The notes below the pieces were generated by a model. That model was given only the letters and a program-made list of their open reading frames with translations, ran no database searches and was not told the origin of the DNA. Shown piece after piece: positions 8,062-16,881 of a DNA stretch of 64,000 bases. The position numbers and the translations under genes are program-made. Every line of letters starts with the position of its first letter. Position 1 is the first letter of the stretch. The DNA comes from JBHHUI01 sp965248775 (GTDB lineage: Bacteria; Chloroflexota; Anaerolineae; Anaerolineales; JBHHUI01). The DNA lies in NCBI GenBank assembly GCA_965248775.1, contig OZ252150.1, forward strand, positions 4,216,001-4,280,000, written 5' to 3'.

Positions 8062-10646
8062 CCCACACCGGGAACACGCCTTACGCCCTTGTCTCGAGCC
8101 TGCTCAACGAATCCCTGCAGATCGTCGAGGCGGACACGCTGGCGCAGCGCCGCGAAAAACTCGAGACTTGCTGGAAAGCCATGGGGGGATTGAGCTCGGA
8201 GCAGCAGCACGGTCTGGCGGCACTGACATCAGTAGAGTTGGAGGATAGCAAGCTGGAAGACCTCGAACCACAAGCGCGTCGGGAGGTCATATCCGAGTCC
8301 TTCCTCTCATTCTGGAAGGGCCAATCCAAACAGGCGAGACTTGTCATCATCCTGGAGGACACCCATTGGGCGGATACCCTTTCGCTAGACCTGGTTGAGG
8401 AATTGATTAGCGCCCTGCCAGATGCGCCTCTGTTGCTTGTCTTCTTCACCCGCCCGGACCCCCATCAGGACGCCCGGCATGCGAAGCTTCAGGCCAAACT
8501 TGGTGAAGGTTCCTTCAGTGAGATCTTTTTGCAAGAATTGGATCCAGGCGAAACCCACCAATTGGTACAGGGGCTTCTGGCATCCCGCGATGTGCCGCCG
8601 GATTTGATCAAGGCCATCGCTGCGCAGGCCCAGGGAAATCCGTTTTTCATCGAAGAAATAATCCACTCGCTGTTGGAGGACGGCAGCCTGAGCAGCCAGA
8701 ATGGTGGCTGGGAACTGATAAGGGACCTGGCGGAAATCCAGGTGCCCGACACAGTACAGGGTGTGCTGGCAGCCCGCATCGATCGCCTGGACCCGGACGA
8801 CAAGCAGACCCTGCAACATGCAGCCATTATCGGGCGCTCTTTTACCCAGCAGGTGCTGGCTGAATTATTAGAAGGAGAGATTGAAGATTCACTCGGGAAA
8901 CTTAGCGAGCGCGACTTCATCTTGAAAATGGGACGGGCCAATTTGATGGAGGATTGGGAATGGCTTTTCCGTCATGTCCTGGTGCAGGAAGTGGCATACG
9001 AGAGTGTCCTGGTAGAGGTGCGTCGCGAGATACACTGCCGGATTGCGAGTTACCTGGAAGCGACTGCCCGGGACAGGCTTGATGAGTTGTCCCCTATCCT
9101 GGCGCTGCATTTTGAACGCGGCAATATTTGGGATCGAGCACTCTTCTATCTGGCCCGGTCAGCCGAACGCTCTGCGCGGGTCTTCGCCCTCCCGGAAGCG
9201 CTCGCTTTCTACGATCGGGCAGTCGAGATGGGAAAAGCACACCAGGAAGATATCTCTTCTGAAACTGTGCTCGAAGCTCATGAAAAACGCGGGGATGTAC
9301 GCGCCCTGGCTTATGAATTTGAGGGCGCCGAAGCGGATTTCCGGATCGTCCTGGCGGCGGCCCGCACGACATCCGATCGGTCTCGCGAGCAGAGTCTGCT
9401 GGTGCGGCTGGGTTTTCTATACCGCACCGCCGACCGGCTGGAAGAAGCTATCGAGTGCCTGAAGGACGGCCTGCAGGTCGCCCGCCAGCACGACGATCTG
9501 CGCGCCGTGGCCGATACGCTCTACCATCTGGGAACGGTCGCCTGGACGGAAGGGGATAATGTCGCCGCGCTTCGCTACCAGCAGGAGGCCGTGGATATTT
9601 GCCGGCAGCTCGGGCTCAAAGATGTGGTTGCTGTGCAGGCCTTGCATGGCCTGGCAGAGGCTCAACATTGGGCCGGTAACCCCGAGCAGGCCGTCGGAAA
9701 TTTTCAGGAGTCGATCAATTTGGCCCGACAAATAGGGGACAAAAGCTACGAGAGCGAGAATCTTTACATGCTGGTCAACGCCTGCAGGGGAAACCTGGGA
9801 ATCGGCGACAACGAACTGGGGCGCCGAAGCGCGGATATGGCCCTGGATATCAGCCGGAGGGCGCATATGGATGGCCACACTGCCCCGGCGCTCATGGCTT
9901 CGGGCTGTATTTACAGCTGCACTGGTGATTATAAGCAGGGACTTGATTTTATACACGAGTCTCTCGCCTGGAGCGAAAACCTGGGCGTCACACGTTTCCA
10001 ATCCGCCATTTACTATTATTTAGGCGAACTGTATCGGGAGATTAACCTTTATGAAAAAGCCCGGGCTGCGGATGCGCTCGGTTTGCAAATCGCAACAGAT
10101 CACGGGGTCGGGTTTTATCTGCTCGGCCTGCGAGCCGGGCTGGCCATCGACCGTCTGCACCAGGGCGACCTGGATGTGGAGCAAGAACTTCTGGAAACCT
10201 TTGAACTCACCCGCCAGCGGGGACAGGGAATGCAGGGGCTAAGATGCCTGGAGGGGTTGTCTGAATGGGCGCTCGCATCAGGTGCGCTGCAGGCTGCACT
10301 GGACTACAGCCGCGAGATGGGAGAATTCGCGGAAGCCGGTGGGATGCGAGAAACTGCCGCAAGGGCACGTAATTTTCGAGGCGAAGCCTACATTGCACTG
10401 GGGGATTTCGATGCAGCAGAAAATGAACTCAGGCTTGCGCTTGAGGCCGCAAACGAGATAAAAGGTGTTCGATTGCAATGGGATATCCATGCCGCGCTGG
10501 AAAAACTTTATCGGGCCTGGGGGAAAGATGCACAGGCTGATGAGCAGCAGGCAAGGATAATAGCGATCGTAAATCAAATCAGGGAAAATCTAAAGGATGA
10601 TGACTTGAAGATCGGGTTACCTGATTTTACAGATCAAAGCGCATAG
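8031..10646 (+). CDS. AAA/NACHT-like ATPase and TPR region of the cyclase fusion (3' part of a frameshifted gene)
   Basis: The frame from 8031 (PPRVSLGSALTHTGNTPYALVSSLL) continues the ATPase begun in the preceding entry. LVIILEDTHWADTLSLDLVE is the Walker B region of the AAA_16/LuxR-type STAND ATPases. The winged-helix segment contains VPDTVQGVLAARIDRLDP. From about 9150 to the stop lie many TPR-type helical pairs (e.g. ALRYQQEAVDICRQLGL, AVGNFQESINLARQIGD). The cyclase-STAND-TPR order is common in large signalling proteins of Chloroflexota and Cyanobacteria. The STAND unit is thought to gate the cyclase on sensing a ligand through the TPR part. The ligand is unknown. Confidence 0.82.
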   Translation, partial: PPRVSLGSALTHTGNTPYALVSSLLNESLQIVEADTLAQRREKLETCWKAMGGLSSEQQHGLAALTSVELEDSKLEDLEPQARREVISESFLSFWKGQSKQARLVIILEDTHWADTLSLDLVEELISALPDAPLLLVFFTRPDPHQDARHAKLQAKLGEGSFSEIFLQELDPGETHQLVQGLLASRDVPPDLIKAIAAQAQGNPFFIEEIIHSLLEDGSLSSQNGGWELIRDLAEIQVPDTVQGVLAARIDRLDPDDKQTLQHAAIIGRSFTQQVLAELLEGEIEDSLGKLSERDFILKMGRANLMEDWEWLFRHVLVQEVAYESVLVEVRREIHCRIASYLEATARDRLDELSPILALHFERGNIWDRALFYLARSAERSARVFALPEALAFYDRAVEMGKAHQEDISSETVLEAHEKRGDVRALAYEFEGAEADFRIVLAAARTTSDRSREQSLLVRLGFLYRTADRLEEAIECLKDGLQVARQHDDLRAVADTLYHLGTVAWTEGDNVAALRYQQEAVDICRQLGLKDVVAVQALHGLAEAQHWAGNPEQAVGNFQESINLARQIGDKSYESENLYMLVNACRGNLGIGDNELGRRSADMALDISRRAHMDGHTAPALMASGCIYSCTGDYKQGLDFIHESLAWSENLGVTRFQSAIYYYLGELYREINLYEKARAADALGLQIATDHGVGFYLLGLRAGLAIDRLHQGDLDVEQELLETFELTRQRGQGMQGLRCLEGLSEWALASGALQAALDYSREMGEFAEAGGMRETAARARNFRGEAYIALGDFDAAENELRLALEAANEIKGVRLQWDIHAALEKLYRAWGKDAQADEQQARIIAIVNQIRENLKDDDLKIGLPDFTDQSA

Positions 10647-10740
10647 CCTTCGACGATACGACTCTTCAAAAAGACCGTGACATTACAGCGCGCATCTGCT
10701 GCAGGAAGCGCAGCACGAATATATAGAAGTTCCTGGACTT

Positions 10741-10771
10741 TTAAAAAAGAAGCCGGCACATGGCCGGCTTC
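10741..10771 (-). terminator. Intrinsic terminator of the thioredoxin-like gene
   Basis: GAAGCCGGC (10749-10757) and GCCGGCTTC (10763-10771) pair perfectly around a 5-base loop. Read on the minus strand the stem is followed by six T. It sits 30 bases past the stop of the gene at 10802. The intergenic stretch 10647-10801 holds nothing else recognisable. Confidence 0.75.
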
Positions 10772-10801
10772 CAGTTTCAACCTCTTCGCAAAGATACGAA
10801 T

Positions 10802-11641
10802 TTAGAACAGTACGTTTGCCAATCCATCACGGTATTCACGCGTAAGCGGATCGTCCTCGCCAAGCAGGGCAAAGATACCGAGCATCACTTTGCGCGGCTC
10901 TCCATCTCGATACTTCTTGTCTGTGCGCAACACTTCGAGCAGCCCATCCATGCCGGCCGCATGTTGACCCTTGGCCAGCAAGCGCGCGGCTTGCCAGTAC
11001 TGCGCATCGAACAGATCATCCTCGTCGAGATGCCCGTTCCCGCCCTCGACCTCTGACATGAGACGGGCAAGCGCTTCCAGTTGCTGGACCTCCACGATCT
11101 CATCACCGGAGGGGAAGTCTTCAATATAGGAGAGGGCGGCGTCGCCTTTTCCCTGTGCCACAAGCGCCTTAATAAGGCCCAGTGCGGCAGCAGAGTTGCC
11201 CGGCTGGCTGTCGAGCACCACCCGATAACGCTCTTCTGCTTCCGCCCAGTGGCGCGTTGCGAGCATGCTCGCCGCATCTTCAACAGCCTGGTCGGCTTCG
11301 GTAGGGGCGATCTCCTTCAGGAACTCGCGCACACGCGGCTCGGGTTGCGCTCCCACAAACTCGTTGACGACTTTACCATCGCGGAAGGCCTTCACCGCCG
11401 GAATGCCTTGCACGCCAAAGCGCATTGATAGCTGGGGGTTTTCATCCACGTTCACCTTGGCAAGATAGAAAGCTCCGTCGCTCTCATTCGCCAACCGCTC
11501 TAGGGTCGGCCCTAGCACGCGGCAGGGCCCGCACCAAGGCGCCCAGAAATCGACGACAACAGGCGTCTCTTCCGAGCGCCTGATTACGTCATTTTCAAAG
11601 GTTGCTTCAGAACTATCGAAAATATACTCTGTCGTTGTCAT
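10802..11641 (-). CDS. cnoX: CnoX/YbbN-like thioredoxin-TPR protein
   Basis: 279 residues. An N-terminal thioredoxin domain (residues 10-110) has the active site DFWAPWCGPCRVLGPTLERLA and the cis-Pro in GIPAVKAF. Two C-terminal helical repeat blocks follow (AASMLATRHWAEAEERYRVVLDSQPGNSAAALGLIKAL), as in YbbN/CnoX. In E. coli, CnoX guards chlorine-damaged proteins and passes them to GroEL or DnaK; its thioredoxin site is SQHC. Here a full CGPC is kept, so redox activity is plausible, as in other CnoX homologues. It has its own terminator and appears to be monocistronic. Confidence 0.85.
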   Translation of the reverse strand: MTTTEYIFDSSEATFENDVIRRSEETPVVVDFWAPWCGPCRVLGPTLERLANESDGAFYLAKVNVDENPQLSMRFGVQGIPAVKAFRDGKVVNEFVGAQPEPRVREFLKEIAPTEADQAVEDAASMLATRHWAEAEERYRVVLDSQPGNSAAALGLIKALVAQGKGDAALSYIEDFPSGDEIVEVQQLEALARLMSEVEGGNGHLDEDDLFDAQYWQAARLLAKGQHAAGMDGLLEVLRTDKKYRDGEPRKVMLGIFALLGEDDPLTREYRDGLANVLF

Positions 11642-11734
11642 GCATCAATCTCCAGTTGAAATTTAACGATTCTACCACCGGTAGGACTGCCGAACACTAT
11701 TCTCCTGCGGCCACATTAGATTCACATATACGCT

Positions 11735-13783
11735 CTAATAATCCAATAACCAACGTATTTTAGCCCGGATTTTTTCGTCACTTGGTAAGACAGCCTTCAT
11801 CATCCCGATATTAAATGGTATCGGGATATCGGGTGTTGTCAGCCGTTGGACGGGTGCATCCAGGTCTGTAAAGACTTCCTCAGCGGTGGTGGCAATGATC
11901 TCGCCTGCAAATCCGGCGGTGCGGGTATCTTCGTGCACGACGAGCACCTTACCGGTCCGGCGCACACTCTCGAGTACGGCCTCTCGGTCCCAGGGGGAGA
12001 TGGTGCGCAAATCGAGAACCGTCACGCGCTGGTCGTATTCCTGCGCGATGGCCAGACAGCGATGCACGAGTTCCCCCCATGTAACGACAGTCAGTTCATC
12101 ACCTTGCGAGAGGCGAGCCGCTTTTCCGAAGGGAAGACAATATTCATCACCCGGATAGGGACGACGTCCGGGCGCGGTGTCGTACAGCGCCCGATGCTCG
12201 AAAAAGAATGTCGGATCGTCTCCGCGCAGGGCGGTGCGCAGCAAACCGGTTGCATCGGCAGCATTGCTGGGATAGGCCAGCCGCCATCCGAGCAGGTGAG
12301 CGTACGCCGCTTCGCCGGTCACGCTATGCCAGGGGTCACCGGTGACCTTACCGAAGCCTACTGGGATGCGCACCACCATCGGCGCGGCAAATTTTCCCGC
12401 TGTACGCCAGCGCAATGTACCGATATCTGTTATCGGCTCGTGGGCCGGGTCGGCATATTTTCGAAACTGGATTTCGGGCACAGGCAGCAAACCTGCGAGC
12501 GCCATGCCGATGGCACGTCCAACGATGCCTTCCTCCGAAAGAGATGTATCAAACACACGCTCCGCACCGAATCTCTGTTGCATGTCGCGCGTAGCACCGT
12601 GCACGCCGCCCTTTACGCCAACATCTTCGCCAAAAACAAGCACTCGCGGATTGATTTCCATTTCAGAATCGAGTGTCTGCCGAATAGCATCAATCATATT
12701 CACGCGCGGGCCGTTGTCTGTCGAATCGAGATCAAAGCGTGCAGATGGGAGTACACCCTCCGGGCGCAGCCCCCCCACCAATGGAGGTTCATTTTCAAAA
12801 AAGATGAAGCGCTGCACTGTGTCCACGTCCGGCTCGGGGTACGCTTCTGCTTCAGCAACAGCCACTACAACATCGTTGCGAGTCTGAATTTCCAACTCAT
12901 CCCATTCGGCAACTGAGAGTAGACCGTTGGATTGCAAATATATACGCAGGCGTGGAAGTGGGTCTCGGCGCGCATCTTTTTCCTTTTCAGCAGCGTCTTT
13001 GTAAGATTGATCATCAATGAAGGTGTGGCCACTCAGTCTCGGGATGCGGACGTGCAAAAGACACGGACCTGCACCTCCACGCACATGTTCGACAGCTGCG
13101 CCGATCAAGCGCGCGGCCTCATCCGGTGCAGCGCCATCGCCGGAGAGAACGTGTAGATCGTGGAACGATGCAAGGTTGGCCGAGATGTCACCGCCGGGAG
13201 TCTGAGATGTGCCCGGCACAGAAAGCCCATAGGCGTTATCTTCAATTAAGAACAGAAGTGGTAAGCGCTGCGTGGTTGCTATTGTGAGCGCTGCCCAGAA
13301 GCCATTTGCGGCAACGCTGCCCTCACCGCCAAGGGCCACTGCCAATGCACCGCTCCAATCGGAATCGCCGAGCGTCTTTGCGCGATATTCGATCGACTGC
13401 GCCCAGCCGGCGGCTGGAGTGTACTGCGCACCCACGTCTCCGGAACTGGGCAGAACCGTCGCGCCTGAACGACGAGGCAGGTTGAACACCACGCCAACAT
13501 CACGACCTTCACTCGGGCTGCCGGTACGGCCCATACCTCCTGCGAGCGCCTCTCGCAACTTCAATCCACTCGCCAGCATGAATGGTCGCGAGCGGTAGTA
13601 AACTGTGGCGGCGTCGTGGGGATGATCCAATGCCAGCGCGAGCAGCACTTGAGCAAGCTCGTGCCCACTCGCCGAGAATTGATATTTCACAACACCCTGC
13701 GGCGTCAATTGCTCGACTTCTAAACGATCAAGCGCACGCGATAAGAGTACCAAGCGCGCGACGTTCTGCCAGTCAAAATTCAT
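11735..13783 (-). CDS. Fused 2-oxoacid dehydrogenase E1 (alpha and beta in one chain)
   Basis: 682 residues. Residues 1-320 are an E1 alpha-type domain with the thiamine diphosphate motif split over GGEGSVAANGFWAAL and LIEDNAYGLSVP. Residues 345-682 are the beta-type domain: VLVFGEDVGVKGGVHGATRDMQQRFG, VFDTSLSEEGIVGRAIGMA, LDLRTISPWD and KVLVVHEDTRTAGFAGEI, typical of pyruvate and branched-chain 2-oxoacid dehydrogenases. It would decarboxylate a 2-oxoacid and acylate the lipoyl arm of an E2, which is not in this window. lipA and lipB further along provide lipoylation. The fused form is known in some bacteria; substrate choice (branched-chain or pyruvate) is not clear from sequence. Divergent from paaA. 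Confidence 0.88.
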   Translation of the reverse strand: MNFDWQNVARLVLLSRALDRLEVEQLTPQGVVKYQFSASGHELAQVLLALALDHPHDAATVYYRSRPFMLASGLKLREALAGGMGRTGSPSEGRDVGVVFNLPRRSGATVLPSSGDVGAQYTPAAGWAQSIEYRAKTLGDSDWSGALAVALGGEGSVAANGFWAALTIATTQRLPLLFLIEDNAYGLSVPGTSQTPGGDISANLASFHDLHVLSGDGAAPDEAARLIGAAVEHVRGGAGPCLLHVRIPRLSGHTFIDDQSYKDAAEKEKDARRDPLPRLRIYLQSNGLLSVAEWDELEIQTRNDVVVAVAEAEAYPEPDVDTVQRFIFFENEPPLVGGLRPEGVLPSARFDLDSTDNGPRVNMIDAIRQTLDSEMEINPRVLVFGEDVGVKGGVHGATRDMQQRFGAERVFDTSLSEEGIVGRAIGMALAGLLPVPEIQFRKYADPAHEPITDIGTLRWRTAGKFAAPMVVRIPVGFGKVTGDPWHSVTGEAAYAHLLGWRLAYPSNAADATGLLRTALRGDDPTFFFEHRALYDTAPGRRPYPGDEYCLPFGKAARLSQGDELTVVTWGELVHRCLAIAQEYDQRVTVLDLRTISPWDREAVLESVRRTGKVLVVHEDTRTAGFAGEIIATTAEEVFTDLDAPVQRLTTPDIPIPFNIGMMKAVLPSDEKIRAKIRWLLDY

Positions 13784-13908
13784 CTTGTTCTCGAAACATT
13801 TTGGAGAGTCGCTGTAATGATTTCATACTACCTGTAATGATACAATCTTAAAGAACGCGCGGAAACGCAACGCGTGCCTCTCAACCTCTTGGAACAACGG
13901 AGTAGATC

Positions 13909-14895
13909 ATGTACGGCGCAACTGTTGACCCCGTAAAAGACGCAAGTGGAGAACCTCCCGACAAACTTGCTGAATTTGAAGCTCGCATCGCACGCGGCGA
14001 AAAAATCGAGCCCGGCGACTGGATGCCGGAGGAATATCGCCGCCAGTTGATCCGAATGATCTCCCAGCACGCCCACAGTGAAATTGTTGGCATGCTGCCG
14101 GAGGGGGGTTGGATCCCACACGCGCCGAGCTTGCGGCGCAAGCTGATTTTACTGGCAAAGGTGCAGGACGAAGGCGGCCATGGACAATATCTTTATCACG
14201 CTGCTGAAACCCTGGGCGCTACCCGAGAGGAAATGATCGCCGATCTGCTTTCCGGCAAAGCGAAATACGCCAGCGTCTTCAACTATCCTGCCGACGAATG
14301 GGCGGACAATGCCACCATTGGAGTACTCGTAGATGGTGCTGCGATCCTGAACCAGACCATGCTCGCGCGCAGCTCCTACGGCCCTTATTCGCGCGCGATG
14401 GTACGTATCAGCGCCGAAGAAAGTTTTCATTTCCAACAAGGGCAGGAAATGACGATCCTGTACTCGCAGGGCACACCGGTGCAACAGGCAATGATACAGC
14501 GCGCTGTCAATCGTTGGTGGTGGCCTGCCCTGATGATGTTCGGGCCGCACGATAACGAATCCAAGAACACGGCAGTGCTGACCAAATGGGGCATCAAGAC
14601 AAAAACAAATGACGAGCTGCGCCAAACCTTCGTCAACCAGATGACTGCCTTCCTACACCCGCTGGGTCTCACCATCCCTGACCCCGAACTGCGTTATGTT
14701 GAAGAATCCGGCAATTGGCATTTTGGCGAGATTGACTGGGACGAATTCTGGCGTGTGATCAAGGGCGATGGCCCCCTCAATACCGAACGTCTGGCGGCGC
14801 GCCGTAAGGCCCACGAAGACGGCCAGTGGGTACGCGAAGCGATGACAGCGTATGCCAGCCACCCGTCCCGCTCCCAAAACGGCGACATCCACTAA
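13909..14895 (+). CDS. paaA: 1,2-phenylacetyl-CoA epoxidase, subunit PaaA
   Basis: 328 residues of the catalytic diiron subunit that epoxidises phenylacetyl-CoA with O2. Diiron-ligand segments are visible as KVQDEGGHGQYLYHAAE near residue 83 and RISAEESFHFQQGQEM near 167. Also present is WWWPALMMFGPHDNESKNTAVLTKWGIKTKTNDELRQ, a well conserved PaaA stretch. Start ATG 13909 follows GGAG at 13899-13902. First gene of paaABCD. The upstream 125 bases are shared with the divergent E1 gene and must hold both promoters; no clear hexamers stand out. Confidence 0.95.
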   Translation: MYGATVDPVKDASGEPPDKLAEFEARIARGEKIEPGDWMPEEYRRQLIRMISQHAHSEIVGMLPEGGWIPHAPSLRRKLILLAKVQDEGGHGQYLYHAAETLGATREEMIADLLSGKAKYASVFNYPADEWADNATIGVLVDGAAILNQTMLARSSYGPYSRAMVRISAEESFHFQQGQEMTILYSQGTPVQQAMIQRAVNRWWWPALMMFGPHDNESKNTAVLTKWGIKTKTNDELRQTFVNQMTAFLHPLGLTIPDPELRYVEESGNWHFGEIDWDEFWRVIKGDGPLNTERLAARRKAHEDGQWVREAMTAYASHPSRSQNGDIH

Positions 14896-15032
14896 CAGCG
14901 CTGTGCACTCGATGACTTCGAGAACAACGATCCGGATGAAAGCTGAGCTTTCTCGGCCATTGGCTTCCCGCAAAGGGCACTATTATTTGAGTCCTCCAAC
15001 TTTGGAAAGCAGTTCTACTCTTGGAGTGCTTG

Positions 15033-15587
15033 ATGTCTGATACCCAATGGCCTAGATATGAAGTCTTTCAGCAAGCGAGAGCCAACCAGCCGTTGCGCAA
15101 TGTCGGTTCAGTGCATGCCCCGGACGACGAGCTGGCGCTATTGATTGCGCGCGACGTTTTCGTGCGCCGTCCCGACTGCCACGATCTGTGGGTTGTTCAC
15201 AGCGACGATATTCTTTCTCGTACTGCGCAGGAATTAGAAACGACCCCGCCGTCAAGTGAGCATGGATCAACCGAGAGCAGCGCTCCCTCGCGCTTCCATG
15301 TTTTTCAGAAGCGTTCGCAAGCTGGCGTGGAAACCTTTGTGGAATATGTCGGCGAGGTCGAAGCAGACTCGTCCATGCACGCGCTTGCGGTAGCAATCAA
15401 AAACTGGCATGACAAAACAGCGTATGTTTGGTGGATTTTTCCCGAGAGCGCGGTTACACGCAATGATCAAGAGGACGCCAATGTCCTCTTTGATCCCGCG
15501 CGGGAAAAACCATTCCGGCACCAGACACACTATCGCGTGCACACCCTGATGCGTGAGGTAAAACGAAAACGAGAAAAACCACATTGA
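15033..15587 (+). CDS. paaB: 1,2-phenylacetyl-CoA epoxidase, subunit PaaB, double-length
   Basis: 184 residues from ATG 15033, chosen because GGAG lies six bases upstream; TTG 15021 is less likely. PaaB proteins are usually about 95 residues. Here residues 8-60 (RYEVFQQARANQPLRNVGSV... ALLIARDVFVRR) are a PaaB unit. Residues 89-150 (FHVFQKRSQAGVETFVEYVG... ALAVAIKNWHDK) look like a second, diverged copy. PaaB bridges PaaA and PaaC in the epoxidase complex. The gap of 137 bases after paaA is larger than other spacings in the cluster and shows nothing else. Confidence 0.88.
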   Translation: MSDTQWPRYEVFQQARANQPLRNVGSVHAPDDELALLIARDVFVRRPDCHDLWVVHSDDILSRTAQELETTPPSSEHGSTESSAPSRFHVFQKRSQAGVETFVEYVGEVEADSSMHALAVAIKNWHDKTAYVWWIFPESAVTRNDQEDANVLFDPAREKPFRHQTHYRVHTLMREVKRKREKPH

Positions 15588-16336
15588 GCGACCCGCGACA
15601 ACGCGCACTGTCAGACCAACTGCTGGCAATGGCTGACGATGAACTGATCCTGGCCCATCGCAATTCTGAGTGGACTGGTCACGCGCCGATCCTCGAGGAA
15701 GACATTGCGTTTTCCAATATTGCGGTGGACGAACTCGGACACGCAACGATCTGGTATGGCTTGCTTGCGGACATAACCGGCGACGAACCAGACCGGCTTG
15801 CCTTCTTTCGAGAGGCAGCCGAGTTCCGCAATGTTCAATTTGTCGAACTGCCAAAAGGCGACTGGGCCTTTACCATTGTGAGACAGTTCCTTTTCGACGC
15901 GGCAGAACGGGTACGGCTCGAAGCATTGGGCAGCAGCAAATACGAACCACTCGCTGCAGCAGCAGCCAAGATGCGGAATGAAGAGCTTTACCATTTTCGG
16001 CACTCACACGCCTGGTTACAACGGCTCGGGCTCGGGACAGAGGAGAGCCACCGTCGCATGCAAAATGCGCTGGACGAAATCTGGCCGTACATTTCCCAGC
16101 TGTTCGCACAATTGCCTGCGGAGGCGCTGCTGGTTGAAGCCGGCTATGTAGTAGAGCCGTCACAGCTGCGCACTCAATGGGATGATCTCGTCATTCCAAA
16201 TCTGCAGCAGGCTGATCTGATCGTTCCCGAGAACGAGATTGCTGCTTCGGGACGCGATGAACACACCCAATACCTCGATGACCTTCTCAAAGATATGCAG
16301 GTTGTCGCCCGACTCGACCCGCAGGCCGAGTGGTAG
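15584..16336 (+). CDS. paaC: 1,2-phenylacetyl-CoA epoxidase, structural subunit PaaC
   Basis: 250 residues, ferritin-like fold. Conserved blocks are AMADDELILAHRNSEWTGHAPILEEDIAFSNIAVDELGHA, DWAFTIVRQFLFDAAERVRLEAL and KMRNEELYHFRHSHAWLQRLG. PaaC is paralogous to PaaA but in the characterised enzyme does not carry the iron centre; it holds PaaA in shape. TTG at 15584 overlaps the paaB stop by four bases (TTGA), which indicates translational coupling and is the only start that leaves the conserved N-terminus intact. Confidence 0.93.
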   Translation: MSDPRQRALSDQLLAMADDELILAHRNSEWTGHAPILEEDIAFSNIAVDELGHATIWYGLLADITGDEPDRLAFFREAAEFRNVQFVELPKGDWAFTIVRQFLFDAAERVRLEALGSSKYEPLAAAAAKMRNEELYHFRHSHAWLQRLGLGTEESHRRMQNALDEIWPYISQLFAQLPAEALLVEAGYVVEPSQLRTQWDDLVIPNLQQADLIVPENEIAASGRDEHTQYLDDLLKDMQVVARLDPQAEW

Positions 16337-16359
16337 ACAGTACTCAGTAGCGCGCAGCC

Positions 16360-16845
16360 ATGACCGCCATCACCGTAGATCAGATCTGGCTTGCTTTGCA
16401 GGAAGTCAAAGACCCGGAAATCCCGGCGATCTCTGTAATAGATCTTGGCATCGTGCGTGATGTAACGGTGGAGGCGGAATGCGTCAGTGTGACTATCACA
16501 CCGACATTCGCAGGTTGTCCAGCCTTACAGACCATGCAGGAACGCATCCGCACGCAGTTGCTGGAAATGGGAGCGCGGGAGGTGGATGTGCAGGTCACAC
16601 TCGCGCCACCCTGGAGTACAGATTGGATTTCGTCGGAAGGCAAGGCCAAGCTCAAGGCTTTCGGCCTCAGCCCGCCTCGCCTGCACAACGGCAATATCGA
16701 GGTTATTTTCCGCGAACCAGTGCAGTGCCCGTATTGCGATTCATACAACACAAGCATCAAGAACAACTTTGGCTCGACTGCCTGCCGGGCGATCCATTAC
16801 TGCAATCAATGCCAGCAGCCGTTCGAGCAGTTCAAACCCCTTTAA
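16360..16845 (+). CDS. paaD: Phenylacetate pathway metal-sulfur cluster protein PaaD
   Basis: 161 residues. The N-terminal MIP18/DUF59 domain has VKDPEIPAISVIDLGIVRDV and TFAGCPALQTMQERI. The C-terminal zinc-ribbon-like tail has CPYCDSYNT ... CRAIHYCNQCQQPFEQFKP with paired cysteines, as in PaaD. PaaD is needed to mature the epoxidase system, probably through its Fe-S reductase. The reductase gene paaE does not follow; the cluster ends with paaD and a palindromic repeat. Confidence 0.92.
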   Translation: MTAITVDQIWLALQEVKDPEIPAISVIDLGIVRDVTVEAECVSVTITPTFAGCPALQTMQERIRTQLLEMGAREVDVQVTLAPPWSTDWISSEGKAKLKAFGLSPPRLHNGNIEVIFREPVQCPYCDSYNTSIKNNFGSTACRAIHYCNQCQQPFEQFKPL

Positions 16846-16854
16846 AGGAATAGA

Positions 16855-16870
16855 GCGACCAGCCGGTCGC
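16855..16870. repeat. REP-like palindrome GCGACC-agcc-GGTCGC
   Basis: A six-base stem around a four-base loop, followed by CCCC, lies between paaD and the next ATG. A near copy (GGGCGACCAGCCGGTCACCC) lies inside the helicase gene at 54556-54576, so it appears to be a dispersed repeat family. Confidence 0.5.
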
Positions 16871-16881
16871 CCCGCAAAATA

